Shown here in pieces: positions 1-5,956 of a stretch of 18,346 bases of DNA. A program made the translations under genes and the position numbers. Origin of the DNA: CAZTZL01 sp964537715 (GTDB lineage Bacteria; Zhuqueibacterota; QNDG01; DSAB01); NCBI GenBank assembly GCA_964537715.1, contig CAZIAH010000084.1, positions 1-18,346 on the forward strand. Direction: 5' to 3'. Every line of letters begins with the position of its first letter. The stretch's first letter is position 1. Below the pieces are notes generated by a model. That model did not search any database, was not told the DNA's origin, and saw nothing but the letters and a program-made list of their open reading frames with translations.

Positions 1-100
1 ATTTTATACATTATATTCAAGACGTTTTCACACAGTCTCTGAGTTTGGGAACGAGGGGTGTTGGTTATACTTGATGTTATCTGTCTAAAATAATTCTAAA

Positions 101-784
101 TTACTTGATAGGCAGCAGGGCGATTTCGATACGACGGTTTTGGGCGCGGCCCTGAGCGGTTTCGTTCGATGCTACGGGCTGGTTTTCGCCCAGTCCCACG
201 GCTTCCAACTTTGCAGGATCGATGCCGACTTTATCCTCCAGAAATCGCACGACATTGGTGGCTCGCGCCGTGGAAAGCTCCCAATTCGACGGGAATTTGT
301 ATTTGAGCGCTCCGCTGATCGGCACATTGTCGGTGTGGCCTTCCACGCGAATAACATTGTCCTTCGTATTTTTCAGAATATCACCCACCCGTTGCAGCAC
401 CTTCAGGCCTTCACCCGTAATTTTTGCCTCACCCGAAGGGAAAAGAATTTTATCCACGATACTGACTTTGAGTTTGTCTGCCAACTGGGTGATCTGAATC
501 TGGTTGTCCTGAATCTCTCTGGTCATTTCGGCAACCAGCGAATCCCGGGTGGCCTGAACACGGGCGATCTCCGCTTCTTTTTCTTTCCTTGCTTTGGATA
601 TTTCGGCGACTTTGAGGTTCAATTCCTGCCTGAGATCGTTCACTTCCCGGTTGAGTTCCTGATTTCTGACCTCGGTTTTTTTGCTGGTATTTTCCATGGG
701 TTTGTATTGTGCGATATAAAGATAAGTGCCTGATGCGATGGATAAACCAAGCAGGCTTGCCAAAACAGAAATAACAGCTTTCAT
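101..784 (-). CDS. OmpA/MotB-type peptidoglycan-binding membrane protein
   Basis: 227 residues. The N-terminus (about residues 3-24) is a single hydrophobic anchor or uncleaved signal. Residues 35-105 are charged and heptad-like, so probably coiled coil. Residues 108-227 are an OmpA/MotB C-terminal domain: LFPSGEAKI near 114, VEGHTDNVPI at 147-156, WELSTARA near 168, GLGENQP near 197 and QNRRIEI at 215-221. In this family the TDN and NRR segments bind meso-diaminopimelate of peptidoglycan, so the protein probably ties the inner membrane to the cell wall. The long coiled coil before the domain resembles MotB-like or TolR-independent OmpA proteins more than the outer-membrane barrel OmpA; no barrel is present. 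Not a flagellar MotB by context (no motA). The ATG has an AGGAGG-type ribosome site about 5-6 bases upstream, which fixes the start. It is divergent from the ECF sigma operon; co-regulation is possible but not shown. Confidence 0.9.
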   Translation of the reverse strand: MKAVISVLASLLGLSIASGTYLYIAQYKPMENTSKKTEVRNQELNREVNDLRQELNLKVAEISKARKEKEAEIARVQATRDSLVAEMTREIQDNQIQITQLADKLKVSIVDKILFPSGEAKITGEGLKVLQRVGDILKNTKDNVIRVEGHTDNVPISGALKYKFPSNWELSTARATNVVRFLEDKVGIDPAKLEAVGLGENQPVASNETAQGRAQNRRIEIALLPIK

Positions 785-820
785 CTCTTCCTCCTGTTTT
801 TTTGCATCGTTGTTTTTTGA

Positions 821-848
821 AATATAATATTCTGAGAATTTAAATCAA
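821..848 (-). promoter_or_regulatory. candidate sigma-70-type promoter for the OmpA-like gene
   Basis: On the minus strand TTGATT (848-843) and TATATT (826-821) are separated by 16 bases, leaving a short leader before the ATG at 784. The same box pair with 17-base spacing is seen at 4997-5025, which supports it as a local consensus. Prediction only. Confidence 0.45.
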
Positions 849-942
849 GATTTATTTTGCTTGATAATTTGATTTCATGTGATTATTTTTCAGTAAATTG
901 ACAATAAATGCTTCCATCCTTCGTTTATCTTAGTGGATTTCG

Positions 943-1530
943 ATGACAAAAGAGATCACTGATGCGGCGCTGATTCGGCAATATCTTGCAGGCAAGGACA
1001 AGGCGTTCGAAAAACTCTATAGAAAATACGAAAGGCCGCTCTATTCATTCATATATCGGTTTGTCGGCAGCAGGGAGAGCGCCGAAGATGTGTTTCAGCA
1101 GACGTGGCTGAAGGTGATTGGGGCTTTGGAGAACTATGATGAACGCGGCAAATTCGGAAGCTGGCTTTTCGGCATTGCCAACAATGCCAGTCTCGATCTG
1201 GTGCGGAAGAAATCCACGGACAAACGGGACGATTATGCGAGTGAAGAAATGGATCATCTTCCCCAAAAAGAGATGATTCCGGATGAATCGTTCATTCACA
1301 AGGAACAATCGGCTCTTCTCGAGAACGGGATTGAAACGTTGCCGTGGGAACAGAAACAGGTGGTGCTGCTCAGGGTGTATGCCGAAATGTCGTTCAAAGA
1401 AATTGCCGTGATGATCAATGCACCGCTCAACACAGTTCTTGGAAGGATGCATTACGCAGTGAAGAATTTACGAAAAATAATCGGAACAACATACGGGGAG
1501 GATCCATCCCATGTCCTGTCCAAGGTTTGA
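943..1530 (+). CDS. ECF-type RNA polymerase sigma factor
   Basis: 195 residues, the usual size for extracytoplasmic-function sigma factors. Region 2 spans about residues 20-90 (YRKYERPLYSFIYRF, then AEDVFQQTWLKV near 48-58, then the GSWLFGIANNASLDLVRKK stretch). Region 4 spans about 125-178 with the helix-turn-helix ETLPWEQKQVVLLRV and FKEIAVMINAPLNTVLGRMH. A short acidic linker joins them, and region 3 is absent, as expected for the class. The C-terminal 20 bases overlap the anti-sigma gene, which implies translational coupling. It should direct core RNA polymerase to a small envelope-stress-type regulon; the inducing signal cannot be read from sequence. The ribosome site ahead of the ATG is weak (GTGGA). 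Confidence 0.95.
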   Translation: MTKEITDAALIRQYLAGKDKAFEKLYRKYERPLYSFIYRFVGSRESAEDVFQQTWLKVIGALENYDERGKFGSWLFGIANNASLDLVRKKSTDKRDDYASEEMDHLPQKEMIPDESFIHKEQSALLENGIETLPWEQKQVVLLRVYAEMSFKEIAVMINAPLNTVLGRMHYAVKNLRKIIGTTYGEDPSHVLSKV

Positions 1531-2086
1531 AAAAGAAGGATATCTTTTTCTTTCCGGGGAGTTGAATCCCGGCGAACAGAAAGCATTCGAAACGCATCTT
1601 GCGGAATGTGATGCATGCCGGCAGACGATGGAAGAGGTGAAGAACTCTTGGTGGCAGATTGAAAAATTATCCAAAGTCAGGCCGGGGAAATCCGTAAGAA
1701 AGGCGGTTCTTCAAGCAGCCCGGAGACCCAGGGAAAAAGTGTCGTTCATCGAAAGGCTGTTTCCGAATCCGCGTCTGGTCTGGGGATTGTCTGCGGCGGC
1801 AGCTGCGATAATACTTATTTTTATTATTACGAGCCCCTTGAATCGTAACGGATTGAGATCGATTTCCGTGCGATCTGATTTTTCCTGGGATGATGATTTT
1901 TTTGCACAGGCGGATTTTCTCGATCAGGAAATCGACCGCGTGCAGTCCGGAGCGCTTTTGACCAATTACTTTTCGAGTACAGAAACTTCGTCCGAATCCG
2001 ATTTGCTGGATTCGGTACTGTCTCCCGACATTGACCGGATCAAGGACAAAGTGGTCGATCTGGCCAGGACGATTTACGGTATTTAG
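1511..2086 (+). CDS. membrane-bound zinc-type anti-sigma factor
   Basis: 191 residues. The N-terminal domain has Cys3, then His29-x3-Cys33-x2-Cys36, the zinc-binding anti-sigma (ZAS, zf-HC2) signature. A single transmembrane helix follows at about 88-108 (LVWGLSAAAAAIILIFIITS). Residues 110-191 would be periplasmic, acidic and without a recognised domain. The gene starts inside the sigma gene (20-base overlap) with GGGGAGG 9 bases upstream of the ATG, so the pair is almost certainly co-translated. By family knowledge the cytoplasmic zinc domain holds the upstream sigma factor inactive until a signal triggers release. The TSSESDLLDSVLSPDIDRIKD region near the C-terminus might contact the secreted product of the next gene; that is inference. 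Confidence 0.88.
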   Translation: MSCPRFEKEGYLFLSGELNPGEQKAFETHLAECDACRQTMEEVKNSWWQIEKLSKVRPGKSVRKAVLQAARRPREKVSFIERLFPNPRLVWGLSAAAAAIILIFIITSPLNRNGLRSISVRSDFSWDDDFFAQADFLDQEIDRVQSGALLTNYFSSTETSSESDLLDSVLSPDIDRIKDKVVDLARTIYGI

Positions 2087-2088
2087 TG

Positions 2089-2094
2089 AGGAGG
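2089..2094 (+). promoter_or_regulatory. ribosome binding site that fixes the next start at 2101
   Basis: AGGAGG lies 6 bases before the ATG at 2101. A GTG at 2086, overlapping the anti-sigma stop, is in frame but would place this site inside the coding region, so 2101 is preferred. Confidence 0.7.
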
Positions 2095-2100
2095 TTGACA

Positions 2101-2706
2101 ATGAAACGGTTGGATATTGCGTTATTCAGAATGATTATTATATCGGTTTTGATTGTCGTTTGTTCGCAAACACTGTGGGCGCAAAGACGAGCGGGCCAAC
2201 CAGGCAATAGAATAAAAAATCAGGATGTGCTCTATCTGACGCCGGAGCAGGAAAAGGAAACCATGGGTTATCTCCAGGAGAACTATCAGGATCGGATCGA
2301 TGAGCTGATGGCTTTGAAAAAAAAGAGCAAGCTGCTGTATATGAGAAAGATGTCCCAGGCCTACAGAGAAATGCGGTTTATGAAGGATTTGAAGGATCAG
2401 GATGAAGAGCGATACAAACGCGTGGCTGAAGAGAAGAAACTGGAAAAACAGGTGCGCATGCTGGTGGAGGATTACTGGCAGACCGGAGATCCAATGAAGA
2501 AGGATGAACTGCGCAAATCGATCTGGAAACTTCTGAGCAAAATTTTTGATTATCGTCAGATGAACCGGCAGGAAGAGATCGAAAAGTTGGAAAACAAGCT
2601 GAAAGAATTAAAAGAGGTGAACGAACAGCGGTTAGCCAACAAAGACCAGATTGTGGAAACCAAATTGAATGACATGTTAGGCGGCAATCCGGAAATGGAA
2701 TGGTGA
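2101..2706 (+). CDS. secreted helical protein of the ECF operon, LTxxQ-like
   Basis: 201 residues from the ATG at 2101. Residues 1-27 are a signal peptide (hydrophobic IIISVLIVV core, likely cleavage after LWA). The mature part is almost entirely charged helix, with LTPEQ at 46-50 and a long heptad-rich C-terminal half (KLENKLKELKEVNEQRL near 162-178). LTPEQ resembles the LTxxQ motif of CpxP/Spy/ZraP periplasmic stress proteins, which are also helical and secreted, but only one copy is clear and I cannot assign the family. Cys21 is preceded by Val and is not a good lipobox. Third gene of the sigma/anti-sigma operon (14-base gap), so it may be the periplasmic sensor or a chaperone acting on the anti-sigma. 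No firm function. Confidence 0.75.
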   Translation: MKRLDIALFRMIIISVLIVVCSQTLWAQRRAGQPGNRIKNQDVLYLTPEQEKETMGYLQENYQDRIDELMALKKKSKLLYMRKMSQAYREMRFMKDLKDQDEERYKRVAEEKKLEKQVRMLVEDYWQTGDPMKKDELRKSIWKLLSKIFDYRQMNRQEEIEKLENKLKELKEVNEQRLANKDQIVETKLNDMLGGNPEMEW

Positions 2707-2744
2707 TGATGTAACCTGGGACACAGTTTTATATACGCTTGATT

Positions 2745-2900
2745 AAATTCGAATATCGAAATCCGAAATTCGAAACAAATGTGAATAACCGAAATTCAAA
2801 ATTAAAAATTTGAGAATCAATCGCATTGCACTATATCGAGCAATGTTTTATTTTTGTATATTTGAACTTAGGATTTGTTTCGGATTTCATGTTTCGTATT
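2745..2900. repeat. degenerate inverted intergenic repeat (CGAAATCCGAAA type)
   Basis: The left copy at 2745-2780 reads as tandem short units such as TTCGAATATCGAAATCCGAAA and CGAAACAAAT. The right copy at 2871-2900 is its approximate reverse complement (ATTTGTTTCGGATTTC). A further weak unit (CCGAAATTCAAAATT) lies at 2789-2803, and a small CATTGC/GCAATG hairpin sits between the arms. I recall very similar TTCGAATATCGAAATCCGAAA strings as dispersed intergenic repeats in several bacterial groups; copy number here cannot be checked from one window. Confidence 0.5.
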
Positions 2901-2901
2901 T

Positions 2902-2916
2902 TCCGCCCGAGGCGGA
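2902..2916. repeat. short GC-rich hairpin
   Basis: TCCGCC and GGCGGA form a perfect 6-base stem around CGA. It stands out from the AT-rich surroundings and has no T-tract, so it is probably part of the dispersed repeat and not a terminator. Confidence 0.4.
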
Positions 2917-2969
2917 TCTGTCTCTGGCAGGCGAGCTTAGCAAAACTTGCGGACATTTTCCTAGATAAT

Positions 2970-3001
2970 CTATTTTAAATACGTCACAGTATTTGAAATA
3001 G
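2970..3001. terminator. candidate hairpin terminator between convergent genes
   Basis: CTATTTTAAATAC (2970-2982) and GTATTTGAAATAG (2989-3001) form a 13-base stem with one mismatch around a 6-base loop. It sits 19 bases beyond the stop of the minus-strand radical SAM gene. It is AT-rich and lacks a clean U-tract, so terminator activity is uncertain. Confidence 0.35.
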
Positions 3002-3019
3002 AGCACTTAGATATTCGTA

Positions 3020-3916
3020 TTAATCCTGAACCCAGCCCCGATCCAGACCAAAGTATTCGAGAGATGCTTTGGCCTTTTTATATTCCTCGGAAGTAATGCG
3101 ACGATTTAAGGCTGGCAGGTCCGAAGCTTTGTACGCCGGAAAATACTGGCTCATGAGGCTGATGTATGTATCTGTGGAAATTTCTTTCGAGATAAATCCA
3201 AGCACATCGTGCGTTCCTGAAATATTCTCGGGAAGCACGAGATGACGGATGAGCAGTCCTTTTCGGGCGATGCCGTTTTTATCCATTTTCAGATCACCGA
3301 CCTGTCTGAACATTTTTTTGATGGCTCTTCGATTCACTTCGGGATAATCCGGCGCCGATGCATATTTTTCCGCCATTTCTGAATCGCTGAATTTCATATC
3401 AGGCATATAGACGTCAATAATACCGTCTAACAGCCGAAGCGTTTCAAGGGATTCGTATCCGCCGCAGTTGTATACGAGGGGAATGCTCAGTCCGTTTTGA
3501 TAAGCAATGAGCAATGCTCCCATGATCTGGGGAACAAAATGGGTGGGGGTGACTAAATTGATGTTGTGCGCGCCGGCTTTTTGCAGCCGCAATATCATGT
3601 TTGCCAATTTGGGGATTTTCGTGACATTACCGTTCCTGAAATGGCTGATCGGATAGTTCTGGCAGAAAATACAGCCGAGATTGCAGCCCGTTAAAAAGAT
3701 AGTCCCTGATCCCTTGAATCCGGATATTGGTGGTTCCTCTCCGTGGTGCAAATTATCCGAGGATACCACGGGATGAAGTCCCATACCGCAGAAACCAGCT
3801 TCTCCTTTCAGCCGGTTCACGCCGCATCGTCGTGGACAAACACGGCAGGGATTGAGAAGTTGATAGGCTTCTTTGAGTCGGGATCGGATGAGGCGGATTT
3901 TGGTATTAGTTTCCAT
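3020..3916 (-). CDS. PflX-like radical SAM protein
   Basis: 298 residues from the ATG at 3916. The radical SAM signature CNLGCIFC (C-x3-C-x2-C) lies at about residues 78-85. Ahead of it, CRVCPRRC and GFCG (about 24-43) supply four more cysteines, as in the PflX group (COG1313) related to pyruvate formate-lyase activating enzymes. Other family segments are ISGFKGSGTIFLTG, NINLVTPTHF, PLVYNCGGY and DVYMPDMKFSDS. It should bind a 4Fe-4S cluster and cleave S-adenosylmethionine; the protein activated or substrate modified is unknown. A GTG at 3928 is in frame, but the AAGGGGGG stretch abuts it with no spacing and is well placed (about 11 bases) for the ATG at 3916. No pyruvate formate-lyase gene is nearby. 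Co-directional with mazG upstream but separated by a repeat-bearing gap. Confidence 0.85.
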   Translation of the reverse strand: METNTKIRLIRSRLKEAYQLLNPCRVCPRRCGVNRLKGEAGFCGMGLHPVVSSDNLHHGEEPPISGFKGSGTIFLTGCNLGCIFCQNYPISHFRNGNVTKIPKLANMILRLQKAGAHNINLVTPTHFVPQIMGALLIAYQNGLSIPLVYNCGGYESLETLRLLDGIIDVYMPDMKFSDSEMAEKYASAPDYPEVNRRAIKKMFRQVGDLKMDKNGIARKGLLIRHLVLPENISGTHDVLGFISKEISTDTYISLMSQYFPAYKASDLPALNRRITSEEYKKAKASLEYFGLDRGWVQD

Positions 3917-3960
3917 TTGTTCGGGCACCCCCCTTAGGAATTGTATAAAAAGCCAATTTT

Positions 3961-4089
3961 ATGTCATTGCGAGGAGTTCCGATTATTCATTCTGTTTTCT
4001 AATAGAATATCGGGACGACGTGGCAATTTCATAGTTTAACTCAAAATTTATGGGATTGCTCCGCAAAGACACTTTGGGAACTTATGAGA
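3961..4089. repeat. degenerate GTCATTGCGAGGAG-type intergenic repeat
   Basis: The stretch begins TGTCATTGCGAGGAG (from 3962), continues GGGACGACGTGGCAATTTC near 4012-4030, and has ATGGGATTGCTCCGC at 4050-4064. GCAATTTCAT (4023-4032) and ATGGGATTGC (4050-4059) are inverted with two mismatches. This matches the layout of a dispersed repeat I recall from many bacterial genomes (CATTGCGAGGAGC...GACGTGGCAATCCC with its inverse). This copy looks decayed. It lies between mazG and the radical SAM gene. Confidence 0.55.
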
Positions 4090-4141
4090 CAATTCCTGAA
4101 AAAGGGGGTGTTTTATGTAAAATAAATTCAAGTTATATTGA

Positions 4142-4906
4142 TCATTCTTTCTTGATCCGGTTCCAGACGGCATCCATTTCTTCCAGTGTGGTATCGCGGA
4201 GATCTTTGCCTTCTGCTGCCACGGTTTTTTCGACCTTTTTAAATCGACGAATAAATTTTTCCACCGCCTGTCTCAACGCATCCTCTGGATTGACTTTGAT
4301 AAAGCGGGAGAGGTTGACGAGCGAAAAAAGTAAATCTCCGAATTCTTCGGCAATCTTCTTTTTATCCATAGAGCCGATCACCTCTTTCAATTCCTCGATC
4401 TCTTCGTGGACTTTTGCCCAGACAGGCTCGATCTCCTCCCAGTCGAATCCCACTGTCGAGGCTTTCTGCTGTGTCCGGTACGCTTTCAACAGGGCCGGAG
4501 AGGTTTTAGGAACGCCATCGAGCACAGATTTTTTCCCTTCGTTTTTCTTGAGTTTCTCCCAGTGGACGCGCTGTTCTTCGGCGGTTTTAATTTCCAGTTG
4601 TCCGAAAACATGGGGATGACGGCGGACGAGTTTCTCATTGATTGTTTCCAATACGTCCGTAATCGTGAACCGGGATTCTTCTTTCGCGATCTGGGAGTGA
4701 AAAATGATTTGCAACAAAAGATCGCCCAATTCTTCCTTCAATTCATCATCGTCTTTTTTATCCAGAGCATCCAGAACTTCGTAGGCTTCTTCTAGAAGAT
4801 AGGGTTTCAGAGAATCGTGGGTCTGCTCTCTGTCCCACGGGCATCCTTCCGGACTGCGTAGTTTTTCCATAATCTGAACGAGCTGTTCAAAGGTTTTTTC
4901 CGACAC
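4142..4906 (-). CDS. mazG: MazG nucleoside triphosphate pyrophosphohydrolase
   Basis: 254 residues, full two-domain length. The N-terminal domain has CPWDREQTHDSLKPYLLEEA (22-41) with EEAYE at 39-43 and ELGD at 59-62, the metal-binding EExxE/ExxD motif. RRHPHVF (95-101) is a MazG hallmark. The second domain repeats the pattern: EEIEE at 168-172 and EEFGD at 187-191. The enzyme hydrolyses (d)NTPs to monophosphates and pyrophosphate, which serves nucleotide-pool cleaning or (p)ppGpp-linked stress. Translation starts at GTG 4906-4904 with GGAGGA 5 bases upstream. No mazEF toxin pair is adjacent. It is divergent from the small membrane protein gene at 5064, with a shared 157-base intergenic region. 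Confidence 0.95.
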   Translation of the reverse strand: MSEKTFEQLVQIMEKLRSPEGCPWDREQTHDSLKPYLLEEAYEVLDALDKKDDDELKEELGDLLLQIIFHSQIAKEESRFTITDVLETINEKLVRRHPHVFGQLEIKTAEEQRVHWEKLKKNEGKKSVLDGVPKTSPALLKAYRTQQKASTVGFDWEEIEPVWAKVHEEIEELKEVIGSMDKKKIAEEFGDLLFSLVNLSRFIKVNPEDALRQAVEKFIRRFKKVEKTVAAEGKDLRDTTLEEMDAVWNRIKKE

Positions 4907-4996
4907 AGAGATCCTCCGATAAGTTAAAATTGAAAGATGATTCCAATTTCCGAAAAAGGTATTTAAAGTGCAAGAGAAAAGTCGTTAGAAATGATC

Positions 4997-5025
4997 TTGA
5001 TTCTTAGGGCAGACTTGTTTATATT
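4997..5025 (+). promoter_or_regulatory. candidate sigma-70-type promoter for the 5064-5839 pair
   Basis: TTGATT (4997-5002) and TATATT (5020-5025) are separated by exactly 17 bases, predicting a start near 5032 and a leader of about 30 bases that contains the AGGTGG ribosome site before the ATG at 5064. Confidence 0.5.
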
Positions 5026-5063
5026 GTTCGGAAATCATTGGAATTTATCGCAGGTGGAAACAA

Positions 5064-5282
5064 ATGTTAGGCAGTCGATTGCCCAAGGCGAGACAATTTA
5101 CGTATACTCCTCACTATTACGATCCGGAAAAAGAGAATAAAAACAAACATCGAATCAAGTTTCGAAGACATTCCTCAAAGGTATCGATACGGGCCCGTTC
5201 ACTGGTCTGGCTGCTGTTTTTGCTCGCACTGGTCGTCTATCTGATTTTATTCTTTATTCGACTGTCCCATTCACAGCCATGA
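5064..5282 (+). CDS. small single-pass membrane protein, unknown function
   Basis: 72 residues. The N-terminal 45 residues are basic and tyrosine-rich (RQFTYTPHYYDPEKENKNK near 10-28, then RIKFRR at 30-35). Residues 47-66 are one strong transmembrane helix (LVWLLFLLALVVYLILFFI), leaving a very short tail. By the positive-inside rule the basic N-terminus is cytoplasmic. AGGTGG lies 7-8 bases before the ATG. The stop overlaps the next start as ATGA, so the protein is translationally coupled to the YlxR-L7Ae fusion. I do not recognise a named family, though the FxYxPxYYDPE style of N-terminus seems familiar from FCB-group genomes. A link to ribosome or RNA biology would rest only on this neighbour. 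Confidence 0.75.
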   Translation: MLGSRLPKARQFTYTPHYYDPEKENKNKHRIKFRRHSSKVSIRARSLVWLLFLLALVVYLILFFIRLSHSQP

Positions 5283-5839
5283 AATCGATTCCAATACGAC
5301 AATGCATTGTCTGCCGAAAGAAGAAAGAAAAGGGGATGCTTTTTCGCCTGATCCGGACACCGGAAAATCAAATTCTTTTCGATGCGGCGCAGAAAATGAA
5401 TGGCAGAGGCGTATACATATGTAAAGATACCACTTGTGTTCAAAAAGCAAGGGAAAAGGATTTGATCGGAAGCGTGTTTGCGCGGACCGGTTCTACTGAA
5501 TTGTACATGCAGTTGGCCGATGCGCTTCAATCGGGGAAAAAGACGTCCATCGAAACGCTCATCGGTTTTGCGAACCGGTCGAGAAATCTGATCAAGGGAA
5601 TGATGAGTATTGTCGAAGGGATTGGGAAGCAGAAAATCAAACTGTTGATTATAGATCCCGAAACAAAATCCACAACGAGGAAGCGGATCGAATCCATTGG
5701 CCGTAAACAGCGTATTCCGTTGATTGTCTATTCCGGGAAAAAACCGCTTTCCGATGTTCTTGGAAAACCGAATTGCCGATGTGTCGGCATTACGGACGAT
5801 CAGTTTGCCCGATCCATTCTGAAACAGATAGATGAATGA
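5279..5839 (+). CDS. YlxR (DUF448) fused to an L7Ae/L30e-type RNA-binding domain (YlxQ-like)
   Basis: 186 residues. Residues 5-70 are YlxR/DUF448: RQCIVC (7-12), MLFRLIR (20-26), GRGVYIC (42-48) and Cys53. The four cysteines (9, 12, 48, 53) could bind a metal. Residues 85-183 match the ribosomal L7Ae-like YlxQ fold: TLIGFANRSRNLIKGM, KIKLLIIDPETKSTTRKRI, RIPLIVYSGKKPLSDVLGK and GITDDQFARSIL. In many bacteria ylxR and ylxQ are separate genes between nusA and infB; here they are one gene and neither nusA nor infB is present in the window. A role as RNA-binding or ribosome-associated regulatory protein is expected from the family. It overlaps the upstream 72-residue gene by 4 bases (ATGA). Confidence 0.9.
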   Translation: MKSIPIRQCIVCRKKKEKGMLFRLIRTPENQILFDAAQKMNGRGVYICKDTTCVQKAREKDLIGSVFARTGSTELYMQLADALQSGKKTSIETLIGFANRSRNLIKGMMSIVEGIGKQKIKLLIIDPETKSTTRKRIESIGRKQRIPLIVYSGKKPLSDVLGKPNCRCVGITDDQFARSILKQIDE

Positions 5840-5879
5840 ACTGATTTTGGCTGATTTCAAATTTTACAGCCACGGTTCA

Positions 5880-5892
5880 AACAATGATTGTT
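5880..5892. promoter_or_regulatory. perfect palindrome upstream of mutL
   Basis: AACAAT and ATTGTT flank a central G. The size and symmetry suit a dimeric repressor site, but no regulator is known and chance is possible. Confidence 0.25.
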
Positions 5893-5913
5893 ATTTAGGA
5901 AGTAGGTGAAGGG

Positions 5914-5943
5914 TTGTCATGCAATTTTTATGTTATGAATAAT
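5914..5943 (+). promoter_or_regulatory. weak candidate promoter for mutL
   Basis: TTGTCA (5914-5919) and AATAAT (5938-5943) are 18 bases apart, each one base off consensus. A start near 5950 would give mutL an almost leaderless message. That fits the lack of a ribosome site before the mutL ATG. Confidence 0.3.
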
Positions 5944-5956
5944 ATCGGTATAATGA

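Larger units (their letters stand above)
2707..3019. other. gene-free intergenic stretch with repeats, between convergent genes
   Basis: No credible coding frame on either strand. It holds the AT-rich TTCGAA/GAAATCCGAAA-type repeats (2745-2780 and 2871-2900), a CATTGC/GCAATG hairpin at 2824-2845, a GC-rich hairpin at 2902-2916 and a hairpin at 2970-3001. All are described in separate entries. Confidence 0.7.

Noticed and set aside
140..733. Long plus-strand frame opposite the OmpA-like gene
   Set aside because: The minus-strand product has clear OmpA/MotB motifs; the opposite frame shows no family features and has no ribosome site.
898..931. TTGACA with TATCTT before the sigma gene
   Set aside because: The spacing is 22 bases, too long for a normal promoter.
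2086..2100. GTG start for the third ECF-operon gene, overlapping the anti-sigma stop
   Set aside because: The AGGAGG site at 2089-2094 would be inside the gene, and the signal peptide starts properly at ATG 2101.
3917..3928. GTG start for the radical SAM protein
   Set aside because: The G-rich ribosome site abuts this GTG with no spacing; the ATG at 3916 is better spaced.
4050..4619. Plus-strand frame opposite mazG
   Set aside because: It is a shadow of mazG with serine/phenylalanine-rich translation and no domain.
5849..5871. GGCTG/CAGCC hairpin after the YlxR-L7Ae gene
   Set aside because: Five-base stem with a 13-base loop and no T-tract.
5949..5954. TATAAT just before mutL as a promoter
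   Set aside because: A start about 7 bases downstream would fall inside the mutL start codon region and lose the ATG.
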